DNA of 64,000 nt from Cunninghamia lanceolata. Taxonomy: Eukaryota; Streptophyta; Pinopsida; Cupressales; Cupressaceae. The position numbers and the translations under genes were made by a program. How positions within the stretch are numbered: the first letter of the stretch is position 1; the number at the start of each line of letters is the position of its first letter. Shown here piece by piece: positions 25,229 through 35,070 of this stretch. The stretch is from assembly GCA_027924645.1 (NCBI GenBank), contig BSBN01000140.1, positions 13,770,501 to 13,834,500 of the forward strand. The letters run 5' to 3'. The notes beneath the pieces are model-generated. The model saw only the letters and a program-made list of their open reading frames with translations, ran no database searches and was not told the DNA's origin.

Positions 25229-26833
25229 TGGTGCAGGAGTACCCATGGCACCAATGGGCCAAAAGGCCTATTCCAAGTTTTTCTTTGAATGTCATTAAGG
25301 TACTGAAGACCATTTGAAGAATGTAATAAGGTCTAAAAACCATTTGAAATTGTAGTGAAGTCATTTTGTAAGACCCTAATGCCTAGTAGTTGGTGTAGGT
25401 AGTCAAGTCCAAATTGGTCAATCCTCCATTAGTGTCAAAATGGAGAGGCATTGGAGAAGAGTGTCAAAATACGACATAACATATGATTGTAGAGGGCTTT
25501 GAGGTAGTAGTTTTGTCTAAACTATAATCTGCCCCTAATACATAGTGTAAACACCATACTAATTGATAGTTTTGTGCAATTTAAGGGTGTTTTCTTATTG
25601 CCAACCGACCCCAAACTAATGGAGGAAGGTGCAGACCTATTAAGACATCCTCATGGATTAGGGGCAAAGGTGTGAAAGAAGTTTCAAGAAATAATAAACC
25701 CAATTCTCTGTTGTTTTCTATTTTTTCCTACATTTTCTATCAAAATAGTCCGTACCATCTTCAAGTACAGAATTGTCATGACATCCAAATTTGTGGAATG
25801 TGTAGTATGGTGAAGTAACTTTCATTTGAGACTAGTTTGAGGCTTTGACACTGATTAGAAAGTGAATAACATCCATTCTTCTTGGATTGATCGCTGGAAG
25901 ACTTCATTCCCTGAATTCCTACACTGCTCCAGGCCGTACTTTGCAAAGGTACAAAACTATTTTAATTTCCTCATGATCTGATTGGATAGAGAATGGAGTT
26001 GTCTATCTTTTGAACTTGGTTTGGTGCATTGACATCTTTGTAGAAGGGAGATATAAGGAGTTTTCTCAAAACTGTCCCATTAAAACCTAACCTTGGGTTT
26101 TGTTCAAAATAATGGAATTTGGACCATCCCACTATCTCTCAGTGCCATAAGACTAGTGGGATGGATGTGTCCATTCATAATTCAGTTGATTGGAGTGTTT
26201 GCAGAGAAGAGGGAGTTGGCAGTTGCAAGTTTTTGATGAGGAGGGCTTAATATCCTCATGAATTAAGCTAATTTAGGAACCATACATACATTTGAGGATA
26301 CAGTCAACTGTAGGTGTCCAAAACCCACAAAATCCTTGATATTGGCATGAGTCCTAAGTGTTCCAATCATTGGTTGGGTTTTGTGAATGAAATTTGTAGG
26401 GATATCTTTGTAAAATTGGGCTAATTGGGGCTCTTTGCAATTGGATAGCCTTATTGGAAGTAGCATATGTTGAAAAACAACCCATAGTGAGTCTCTGATA
26501 TGTTGTATGGCATCTAAAAGGGTATCTTAGGATTGTCTAAGATTCATGTTTGAAGGCCACCAGAAGGAGTTATTGTTGATTCTCCTCATTTCAAGGGCTA
26601 CAAGGATTCCATTAGGTTTGTGAAGGAAGTCCCAAACCCAAACTTGATAAACCTTAACCAATGGTCTAGATGGGTCCCTTGGTATGTCAAACAAGCCTTT
26701 ACATGATGGTCTCATAGAAACTAACTGTTGTTCCCACTTTTGCATAATGATCCATGAATTGGGCTCTTGAGTGTGAAGAAGAAAACCTTGTCAATCATTG
26801 GAATCCTCAATCTATCCCAAGTTCTCTACATCA
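25229..26833 (+). mobile_element. 5' LTR of the nested Ty3 element
   Basis: 1605 bases. Its last 404 bases (26430-26833) match the truncated 3' LTR at 29961-30364. A hand count gives 21 substitutions and no indels, about 5 percent divergence, so the insertion is old. Small ORFs on both strands within it are not conserved. Confidence 0.88.
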
Positions 26834-26836
26834 TAG

Positions 26837-26851
26837 TGGCATCAGAGCCAT
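26837..26851 (+). other. Primer-binding site of the nested Ty3 element
   Basis: TGGCATCAGAGCCAT three bases after the LTR end; a variant of the initiator-Met PBS. Confidence 0.8.
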
Positions 26852-26923
26852 AAAAGGTTATGTTTTTGGTTGTGTAAGATCTGGTATATGTTAGCAGAGG
26901 AGAGTGAAGGAGAGGCTAGCAAC

Positions 26924-27985
26924 ATGCCTCCAAAAGGGATGACCACTGAGGTGGTTAAGAAGTGTAAGGAGATGGAAGAGAAGATTAAGAGTGGAGTCAA
27001 GGAAGCACTCAAAGAAGAGGTGAAGGCACTGAGGATAGGGAAGATGATAGATGAAGGTTCTGATGATGAAGAAGAAAAAGAGGAGGAAGAAGAAGATCAA
27101 GAAGAGGCAGAGGTACCTACAGATCAGAAACATTTCCTTGAAGCCATCAAGGCAATTGGCAAAGATTCTTCAGAGGCTCAGATGGAGATTCCAATGTTTA
27201 GTGCAAGATGAATGCTGATGAAGTTATGGAGTGGATTGAGGCCCTAAATAACTACTTTGAATACAAAGAAGTTCCTAAGAACAAGAGGGTGAAGTTTGCA
27301 AAAACTAAACTCAAAGGTGATGCCCTCACATGGTGGAATTACACCCAAGGTGAGAGGGTAAAGAATGGGAAGAGCATGATCTCTTCATTGAGCAGAATGT
27401 TGGAGAGGATCATGTCCCAATTCCTTCCATCAGACTATGAGGTACAGATCTACAAGAAGATGCAAAATCTCAAACAAAGAGATTTGGATGTGGCCACCTA
27501 CACTGAGGAATTTCACAAGTTCTCTCTTCGTTGTGGATACATGGAGGATCAAAAAGGTAAAGTGGCAAGGTATCTAAATGGTTTGAGGTTTAATATCCAA
27601 GATGAAATCAGTATACTAACCCCTAAAACCATGGATAAATGCTTTCAAATGGCATTGAGGGCTAAAGAGAAGTTGAAGAGGAAAAGTAAGTAGCAAAATA
27701 GCGGAAGAGGTGGTAGAAATTTTAGAGGTAGGGGCAGTTTTGGAGGCAGAAATTAGTCCCAAAGGAGTCAAGGGGAATCTAGTTCCCAAGAATAAAGTGG
27801 AGAATCAGGTTCTAGAGGAGGCTTTAGAGGAAGGAGACCCAATAGAAGGGGTAGATTTGGTGGACCAAGGAGAGGTCCTAATGTCTTCATGGGAAGGTGC
27901 TACAATTGCAACCAAGTGGGACATTCATCCTTCAAATGTCCTGAAAAGCAAGCCTCAAACTCTCATGGAGTAGAGAGAAGGAACT
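26924..27985 (+). pseudogene. Gag of the nested Ty3 element
   Basis: ATG at 26924 (MPPKG..) is preferred over 26888 because the first Ty3 element also begins MPP. Order: an acidic Glu-rich segment (EGSDDEEEKEEEEEDQEE, about 27055-27110), then a 1-base deletion near 27203 that shifts the frame. Next comes the Retrotrans_gag domain (EWIEALNNYFEYKEV, WWNYTQGER, YEVQIYKKMQNLKQ, about 27220-27650), an Arg/Gly-rich RNA-binding linker (about 27700-27890) and one CCHC knuckle CYNCNQVGHSSFKC at 27898-27939. A stop lies at about 27694 where Gln fits. The shift and stop make it non-functional, but decay is lighter than in element 1. Confidence 0.88.
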
Positions 27986-28109
27986 AGTTGATCCAAGAGC
28001 AAGATTACCAAAGTGATACACTAAACAATTGGAAGTGCAGCCCCAGTCCATGAAGGAGAAAGTTTGATGATGAGGAGAACCATGGTGAAGGTGCCTCAAA
28101 CACAAGAAC

Positions 28110-28690
28110 CCCCTTAAATTAAGAGTGGGTATCATCAAATGAGGATAAATCAAGGGGATGAATGGAAGATAGCATTCAAAACAAATGAGGGTCTTTATGA
28201 GTGGTTGGTGATGCCATTTGGTCTATCTAATGCCCCAAGTACTTTTATACGTCTCATGAATGAAGTGTTGAAGGATTTCATTGGCAAATTTGTTGTGGTG
28301 TACCTTGATGACATTCTTGTTTTCAATAGGACTAAGGAAGAACATTTGCAACATTTGGATTGGGTTTTGAAGAAGTTGCATGATGACCAATTGATGACTA
28401 ACATGGAAAAGAGTGTCTTCATGAAGGAAAAACTCACTTATCTTGGTTTTGTCATCTCCCAAGGCAATTTGAAGATGGATCCAACAAAGGTAGAGGCCAT
28501 TTTGTCATGGGCAACTCCAAAAATAGCAGGTGATGTAAAACATTTTCATTGTTTGGAAACATTTTATAGGAAGTTCATAGGGGTTTTAGTCATATTTGTG
28601 CACCTATTTTGGATACCATCAAAGGGGGGCAGAAAGGGAAGTTTTCTTAGACAAAGGCATCCAATGATTCTTTTGAAATTCTGAAACAAA
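28110..28690 (+). pseudogene. Reverse transcriptase (C-terminal two thirds) of the nested Ty3 element
   Basis: The protease and the RT fingers are missing: between the Gag zinc knuckle and [14 protein letters not shown] there are only about 170 bases instead of roughly 1 kb. From there the RT is clean, through [15 protein letters not shown], the catalytic YLDD at 28301-28312 and [21 protein letters not shown]. It fades in the connection region (about 28620). The YxDD box is intact, but without fingers and protease the protein cannot work. Confidence 0.9.
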
Positions 28691-28975
28691 AAGTAGCCCA
28701 ACAGCTCATTCTTGTTTTGCCCGACTTTAACAAGTTGTTTGTGGTGGAATGTGATGCTAGTAACCTTGCTATAGGGGTCGTCTTAAGTCAAGAAGGTAGG
28801 CTAGTTGCTTTCTTTAGTGAAAAATTGAATTATGCTAAGAGAAAGTATTCTACTTATGACTTGGAGTTGTATGCAATGGTGCGAACTTTGAAAAAATGGA
28901 GGCACTATCTCTTACCTAAAGAGTTCTTCCTAGGACTCAAAGAGGATTTGATAGCATTTTGTTGTGGTGGATAGA
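28690..28975 (+). pseudogene. RNase H fragment of the nested Ty3 element
   Basis: Reads VECDASNLAIGVVLSQEGRL, then YSTYDLELYAMVRTLKKWRH and YLLPKEF. The first two acidic residues of the active site are present, but the C-terminal half is deleted. The frame jumps near 28935 straight into sequence belonging to the integrase core. Confidence 0.88.
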
Positions 28976-29570
28976 TTCAGTAAGATGGCTCATTTCTTGC
29001 CATGTAAATGCACTAATGATGCTTCACACATTGTTGGTTTGTTCTTCAAAGAAATTGTTAGAATCTATGGTTTGCCTCTTAACATTGTGACTAATAGGGA
29101 TCCAAAGTTTGTAGGCCACTTTTGGCGTACTTTGTGGAAGAAGTTGGGCAATCAGTTGTCATTCACTTTAGCCTATCACCCTCAGACTGATAGCCAAACT
29201 GAGGTAGTGAATAGGTCTTTGGGAAATCTCCTTAGATGTCTTACAAAGTAGCATGGAGAGGCATGGGATATGATCATCCCTCAAGATAAATTTGCTTACA
29301 ATGACTCCACTAATAGAAGTACAGGAAGGAGTCCATTTGATGTTGTCTATGGTGTTCACCCAAGAGGTATTCTTGAATTGAGGGATCTACATGGATTGGA
29401 GAGGAAGAGCGCTCAAGGTGAATACTTTGTATTGGCCATGAAGGACATCCATGATAATATAAGGGAAACTCTTCAAAGGAACAATGAGAAGTACAAGGAG
29501 AAAGCCAATGAGAGAAGGAGAGATGTGAATATAGGGTTGGGGATTTGGTCATGGCACATTTGAAGAAGGA
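28940..29570 (+). pseudogene. Integrase fragment of the nested Ty3 element
   Basis: Begins with VDRFSKMAHFLPCK. The zinc-finger domain and the first catalytic Asp are lost in the same deletion that removed the RNase H end. The second catalytic site reads IVTNRDPKF, where SDRDPKF is usual, so the Asp is Asn. The Glu is present in QTEVVNRSLG. A TAG at 29249-29251 (Gln expected) and a further frame disruption near 29545 follow. It cannot be active. Confidence 0.88.
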
Positions 29571-29960
29571 AATACTTCCTAAGGGATAGCCAACCAAACT
29601 CCTCATGAAGAAGATGGGTCCTTTCCAGATTGTACACAAGTTCGGGTCCAATGCCTATGAGATTGAGCTCCCTCAAGGCTTGGCCATCTCTCTCATCTTT
29701 AATGTCTCAGATTTGTTCCCTTTCAGAGGTGGTAATGTTGTAGATTCAGAGGCAGATGTGACATCAGCAAGATATGAGGAATGGGTTCAGGGTCTTCCAC
29801 CCAATCAACCCTTGCAATTGAATGCATCTTGGACATCAAAGTCTTGAAGAAGACTAGAAGGAAGACTTACAAGGAGTACCTTGTCAAATGGAGGAGTCTA
29901 CCTATTGAAGATGCCACTTGGATGAGTGAAGAAGACATCTTGAAGCATGGGAACACGGTC
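29570..29960 (+). pseudogene. Pol C-terminus with chromodomain
   Basis: KKMGPFQIVHKFGSNAYEIE (about 29605-29670) is the GPY/F module. After a 1-base loss near 29810 the frame gives a chromodomain: ILDIKVLKKTRRKTYKEYLV followed by KWRSLPIEDATWMSEEDI (about 29830-29940). Chromodomains steer chromovirus integration toward particular chromatin. The expected spacer and first 1.2 kb of 3' LTR are absent: the frame runs directly into LTR sequence at 29961. Confidence 0.88.
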
Positions 29961-30364
29961 GCTCTTTGCAATTGGATAGCCTTATTGGAAGTAGCATATG
30001 TTGAAAAACAACCCATAGTAAGTCTCTGATATGTTGTAGGGCATCCAAAAGGGTATTTTAGGATTGTCTAAGATTCATGTTTGAAGGCCACCAGAAGGAG
30101 TTATTGTTGACTATCCTCATTTCAAGGGCTACAAGAATTCCATTAGGTTTGTGAAAGAAGTCCCTAACTCAAACTTGCTAAACCTTAACCAATGGTTTGG
30201 ATGGGTCCCTTGGTATGTCAAACAAGACTTTACATGCTGGTCTTAGAGAAACTAACTGTTGTTCCCACTTTTGCATAATGCTCCATGAATTGGGCTCTTG
30301 AGTGTGAAGAAGAAAACCTTGTCAAACAGTGGAATCCTCAACCTATCCCAAGTTCTCTACATCA
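29961..30364 (+). mobile_element. 5'-truncated 3' LTR of the nested Ty3 element
   Basis: Matches 26430-26833 base for base in length, ending CTACATCA before the TSD. The first 1201 bases of this LTR are deleted. The junction with the chromodomain region is at GGTC/GCTCTTTGCAATTG. Confidence 0.9.
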
Positions 30365-30912
30365 TTCTTGAAAGCCAAAAGAGGGTACATGATAAGCATG
30401 GCTTGGGATATGTGAAAGGTGAAAGCTCTAGATTTGGTCAGAAGAACTTTGGATCAGGAAATCAAAGAAACATGCCTAATAGACCTCCGGTAAGGCAACC
30501 AAATGCTCAAAGATATCCATCCTTCAATGGATACTACTTCAATTGCAACAAGTTCGGTCACAAAGAAATCTAGTACAGAAACAGAATGAATCAATTCAAT
30601 TGATCCTTCTCCAGTCAATGTTTTAGTTGCAAAAGGTATGGTTGCAAATCTCATGAATGTAGAAATATGCAAATGAACAATTCTTTCAATGGTAAATGCT
30701 TTGTATGCAATAGAATTGGACATATGGCTAATGAGTGTAGATCAACAGGATATCATTCAAATAAGCAAAGAAATGTTGTGTGTTACAATTGCAATAGATC
30801 TGGTCATATTACCAAATTTTGCAGAAGTAGAAATCAGGATGGAAAAGGTTCAGTGGAACATGATCAGAAACAAGATCAAGGCAAAGGTAAAGTAAATGTA
30901 GATGAAGTTTAA
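30365..30912 (+). pseudogene. Copia-like Gag, C-terminal zinc-knuckle array
   Basis: Continues the gag interrupted at 25228. After a basic linker (ESQKRVHDKHGLGYVKGESS) there are four consecutive CCHC-type modules at about 45-60-residue spacing or less. Module 1 (about 30535-30575) is degenerate, with Tyr at Cys positions. Module 2 (CFSCKRYGCKSHEC, about 30622-30663) has Cys in place of His. Module 3 (CFVCNRIGHMANEC, 30697-30738) and module 4 (CYNCNRSGHITKFC, 30781-30822) are intact. The frame ends at the TAA at 30910-30912 after a Lys/Gln/Gly tail. Known role: RNA packaging. No pol follows. Confidence 0.8.
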
Positions 30913-31652
30913 AAATAAATAAGGAAGATTTGGGTAAAAAGGAGTACAATGAATATTAGGGATGGATCCACACTGGAATCCGGTGCTGATATTCCTTCTG
31001 GAAACTAAAAGACTAGCTCTGGCTTAGGGGGAGCTACAGAGAATATCCGTTTCCCCCAGCCAGTCAATAAGTGCCTGAATTTAGCACTTTGAGGCAAAAT
31101 AAGAGGTTATGGTTTAAAATGTTTGAGGAGACTCACTTGAAGATCATCTAGTCTAAATTTGTCAAATCTGCATGCAGATTTGAGCTAGGTATGAGGAGAT
31201 CCTGTATCAACAGCTATCTGATAAAGCAGAATTTCACAGATAGATTTGGTATGATAAACAAAATTGAAATATTTCAATCTGTGGACTCATGGCATGTTTG
31301 AAAAAGGTGAAAATATGTTTTCAATCTTCATAAACAAATGATTTGAAGATCTGCAAGACAATCCAAGAAAACATCATTTGAGAAGCAGGGTAACCAGATG
31401 ACTTAAAAACTTGTGCATTTATTACAAAAGGAAATTAGGGTTTATGCAAGGATAAAAGGGTTCTTTCACTCATTAATTATACACTTGCACTCACGAAGAA
31501 GAAAATAAGAGCTCTGTGAAGAAGATCCTACAATTTACTCAAGTTCAACTGAAGATCAAATTCAACCAGAGAATCGTTCTGGTTTCTACTTCAAACCCCA
31601 AAGTGTGAAAAGGTAATTCCCTTCTAAAAACTCTCTCTGGATCTCTTGCAAA
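30913..31652. other. Non-coding stretch, possible element leader
   Basis: No ORF supported. GGCTTAGGGGGAG at about 31020 looks like a polypurine tract but no TG LTR start follows. From about 31440 (GGATAAAAGGGTTC, possible TATA) to 31652 the sequence resembles an LTR R/U5 and leader ahead of the ORF at 31653. Confidence 0.35.
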
Positions 31653-32062
31653 ATGGCTACTCTAATGGTTGTCAATATTTCTGATAGGCCGAGACCTAAA
31701 TTCAAGAAAAACCCTTACAAATCTCTAGAAGTTGATCCCTTGGGTGCGTTTTTGAGCATTTCACACAGTGTCTTGCATGTAGAAGATGCTAGCGTTTATA
31801 TCCATGCAAACATTGAAGAATTTTGAGACTTAAAATTGATGGATATTTATCACAAATAGCTAATAGATGAGAATTTTGAACTCAAACCTGAATTCAAGGC
31901 CGTCTAGTACAAACACTTTGGACAGTGCATACATTTTACGTGTTTTGCAGAAGACAGTTGGGTCCGATATGTTCTAAGTAGGATGCATGATAATTTTATG
32001 TGGCTAATGAGGCCATTCAAGATAACTAAAGATGCCATCAGGGCAGTGACCGGGCTGCATTC
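31653..32062 (+). pseudogene. Unrecognised ORF truncated by the retrotransposon array
   Basis: ATG at 31653 opens a coherent frame of 137 codons (MATLMVVNISDRPRPKFKKN.. to ..RPFKITKDAIRAVTGLHS) with stops at 31824 (TGA, Arg expected), 31857 and 31905 (TAG, Gln expected). All three are explained by C-to-T changes. The last codons abut the first base of LTR-A. No catalytic motif is visible. It could be the start of a retroelement or plant-mobile-type protein; I do not know the family. The downstream half is not in the window. Confidence 0.5.
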
Positions 32063-33110
32063 TATTAGGTCTAAAAACTATAGGTTACAAGTCTAAAGAG
32101 GATGCTAGGCTCTATGCTTAGATTTGTAATGTTTTTGAACAAACAAAATGGAGTTAACCTGTAGGGTTGATGACTCCCTACACTTTAGGTTCTGCTAGAC
32201 CTAGGCAGGTGAACCTTAATAGCTAAAGCATATTGAATGAAAATGTTTGAGTTGATTCTATCTAGAGTGGCAAAGGGTGTGGAATATATGAGAGCTTGCA
32301 AACTACTTCTAATCCTAATACTAAGATCTGAGATGTAATTGTTTGAATAAGATTTTATGGAACCCTAGAGTGGAATTGGTATGACAAATGCCTATTTCTA
32401 TTGGGCTAATGGAGTCAAGGTGTATATGATATATGATTTACTTACTGGTTACAATTCTAATTGTTTGGCACTTGTGTTTGTTTATATATTGTATAAATGT
32501 ACAAGAAAGTGATTGACAGACTCTATTTATTGATCCACTCAATCCTACTAGGTTACTGTGACTTATTGAAAGGATTTTAATCCTTCCTTGAAGGAACCAA
32601 TCAATAGAATCATACAATGATAGCAAGTGTGTATTGACAAATGGAGTAGATCCTTAATTTGAATAACAAGACAAGATCAAGCTGGAGATAGTATGGCAAT
32701 CTTGTCAATTATAGGGCTCTTCTTACTGATCAAAACGTTACTTCCAAGTTACTGTAATCAATCAATAGGATTTTAATTCTTTAGTAGAAACCAATTAATT
32801 TGGTTACACAAAAATAACAAGTGTGTCTCAATGAAACTGAAATATCAACTTGGAAACTCAGGTTCAAATAATAGAGAAATAACAATGTGGAGATAGCCAA
32901 ATAATTGTTTATTTCAACAAATAATAGACACCAATATTAAATCACCAATTTATGCATTCTTCTCCATTATACAATTTCAAAAGATTTTATAATATATAGC
33001 ATAATATTTTATCTCAGAAACTAATCAATCTATCAAGTTATTTAACTCCTACCTATGATCATGATGTTTTTCTACTCTACTAATGATTCTCTTTCTTTGA
33101 TTTGCATCTC

Positions 33111-33120
33111 CCATATATAT
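33111..33120 (-). promoter_or_regulatory. Candidate TATA box of LTR-A
   Basis: ATATATATGG on the minus strand. The equivalent site is kept at 40794-40803 (LTR-B), 47599-47608 (LTR-C) and 54419-54427 (LTR-D). It lies about 1.05 kb before the LTR end, leaving room for R and U5. Confidence 0.4.
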
Positions 33121-34621
33121 TTTTCAAATTTAAGGTTATGACCCTTCACATTCATCTGGGGCAACCTTTCATTACACTTAATTTATTTTTTATTTCCCAG
33201 CTTCACAAATATTTGATTTTAATTTCCCTTTTGTCTTAATATCCCATGAAAATAGTTTTAATAATTATTATCTCTCCTTTGGTGGCAGTCTTTACATTCA
33301 CATTCACTTCTTGTTGGAAACATCTTACCTTTAATTGGAAAAATATCACCGGGGTAAAATAATCACCACTTTATAACTCTTTCTGAAAATATTTTAAAAC
33401 TTCATTTTATGTCAAGAGGTGATTAAATTTAATAAATGTTTACCTCCTCCTGAATATATTCACCTTGTTTTAATTAAAAGATATTTGATATACTCTTCCG
33501 TGATGAATAAAGTATTTCATAATACTTTAATTTTAATCTCTTCATTGGCAAATATAAACCTGTATGCATTTTCACCTTTGTTTGGTAAAAATATACATTT
33601 TGGGTGAAAATGATTACCCCTCCTTACTTCTTCAGTGAAAATTTCTTTGTAGGTCATTATATGCACTTTCACAAAAAAATATCCTTTAGGTAAATTGATT
33701 ACCTAGTTGATTAATTCTTAAAAAAAAATGTATTTCATCTCCAAGTGAACAATTATTAAATCTTCTTTTGATTATCTACCTTATATCTTGGGTAAAAGTA
33801 TTTTCTCCTTTTGTCATCGGTGAGATTAATTTTCTCTTGAAGTGATATTATCTTCAGATATGGTAATAATTTTTTATTGTGATGCTGTACTCTCATATAA
33901 ATCCTTGAAATAAATTAATCTTATCCATCTGTAATTTTATCTCTTCATCCTATCGAAGAGACTTGGAGTATCGGTGTGTTTTAAATAATCTCTGTTGATA
34001 AGCAACCATCTCCCTAATAAACATTTTACACCCTGCCCGCATCCACATCGGAGGGACTTAAAGTGTCAAGGAGAGTTTAAAATCTTGTGTCGATGCTTCT
34101 ACCTTTCACCAATGTGTTTTCCTTTTGATAAGCTTTTGCTTTGCATATGTATTTTTTAATATCTCCTCCTCATCGGAGTGACACACACAATCGGTAGGAT
34201 TTGGTGAACTCACTCCATAATAGTTACTATCCCCTATGAGTGATATTTAGGGTTTTCCCACTTTAAGATTTCTCCTTTGTTTGTTATCAGACATAGTAGC
34301 AGACAAAAACACCATTTTTATAGCAGGTGGCAATAAAATTATACTCTCTTATAATAGCACGCTCACAAAAGAATATAATTTGATTTCTATCAATCATAGA
34401 TTTGGTATCACTGGCCATAGAGGATCTGCAATGACTCTCTCAAACTCCTTCATGATGTGTTATCCCAATGGCATATAATTGGAACCCAAGCAACTTCAAT
34501 TATATATTTAGGTGTATTTCCTTCACGGTTGAGGTGCAGATTTGGGTGCCTTCTTACAAACTCGTTTCACCAGACAAGACAATATAGTTATTCAAAATTG
34601 GTTACTTTTGTTGACATTTTG

Positions 34622-34912
34622 GTGTGTCTTGTGGGTTAGTGTATATATGCTCTATCTTTTTAGCTATTGTATCCTTTGTAGAAGCAATATGCTAGACTAG
34701 CATATCTATGATTCAGTTGCAGACTCAAATATAGAACTACAGGCCAATCTTAGCAATGGCCTTGCATTACATTTGTATGCTGCATAGCTAAGTGTCACCC
34801 GTAACTTTGCCAGAGTAGTCTCCACACTCTTCCTATGCTCGCCAATCACTAGGCTATAAATTTTATATAAAGGTTCAAGAATGAACTACACAAATGACTT
34901 GTCACCTCCTGT
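34622..34912 (-). pseudogene. Captured Snu114 (GFA1/CLO) fragment in LTR-A
   Basis: The minus strand reads a diverged copy of the Snu114 fragment seen intact in LTR-B: KSFV*FILEPLYKIYSLVIG.. and ..HIPSA.., ending ..YTNPQDT. It has a TAG where Gln is expected plus other damage. See the LTR-B entry for the identification. Confidence 0.7.
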
Positions 34913-34978
34913 AGGCACATGTATTGGCTTAAGAGAGCCACAATACGAATGACAATTCCTCATTATACTGATAACACA

Positions 34979-35070
34979 AGTTGTCACAATGGGACCTTCC
35001 ATTCCACATACCATAATTTGATCACATTCACGTAGCACATTATTTGTAAATAACATCAATTGTAGTTATC
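34979..35070 (-). pseudogene. Captured eIF5B fragment in LTR-A
   Basis: Same segment as in LTR-B (42688-42779), more diverged. VRECDQIMVCGMEGPIVTT is readable on the minus strand. Confidence 0.7.

Larger units (their letters stand above)
25224..30369 (+). mobile_element. Nested Ty3 chromovirus, element 25229-30364, TSD TTCTT
   Basis: Complete insertion with perfect 5-bp direct repeats TTCTT at 25224-25228 and 30365-30369. The LTR starts TGGTGCAGGAG and ends CTCTACATCA. It sits inside the gag of the copia-like element and is therefore younger than it. Internal order is PBS, gag, RT, RNase H, integrase, chromodomain, 3' LTR, all plus strand, with internal deletions described in the separate entries. 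Element length 5136 bases. Confidence 0.92.

Noticed and set aside
34281..34478. 65-aa plus-strand ORF in LTR-A, with copies at 41986 and 48787
   Set aside because: It recurs only because the LTR recurs; it is antisense to the element, has no recognisable motif, and copies differ at non-synonymous positions freely.
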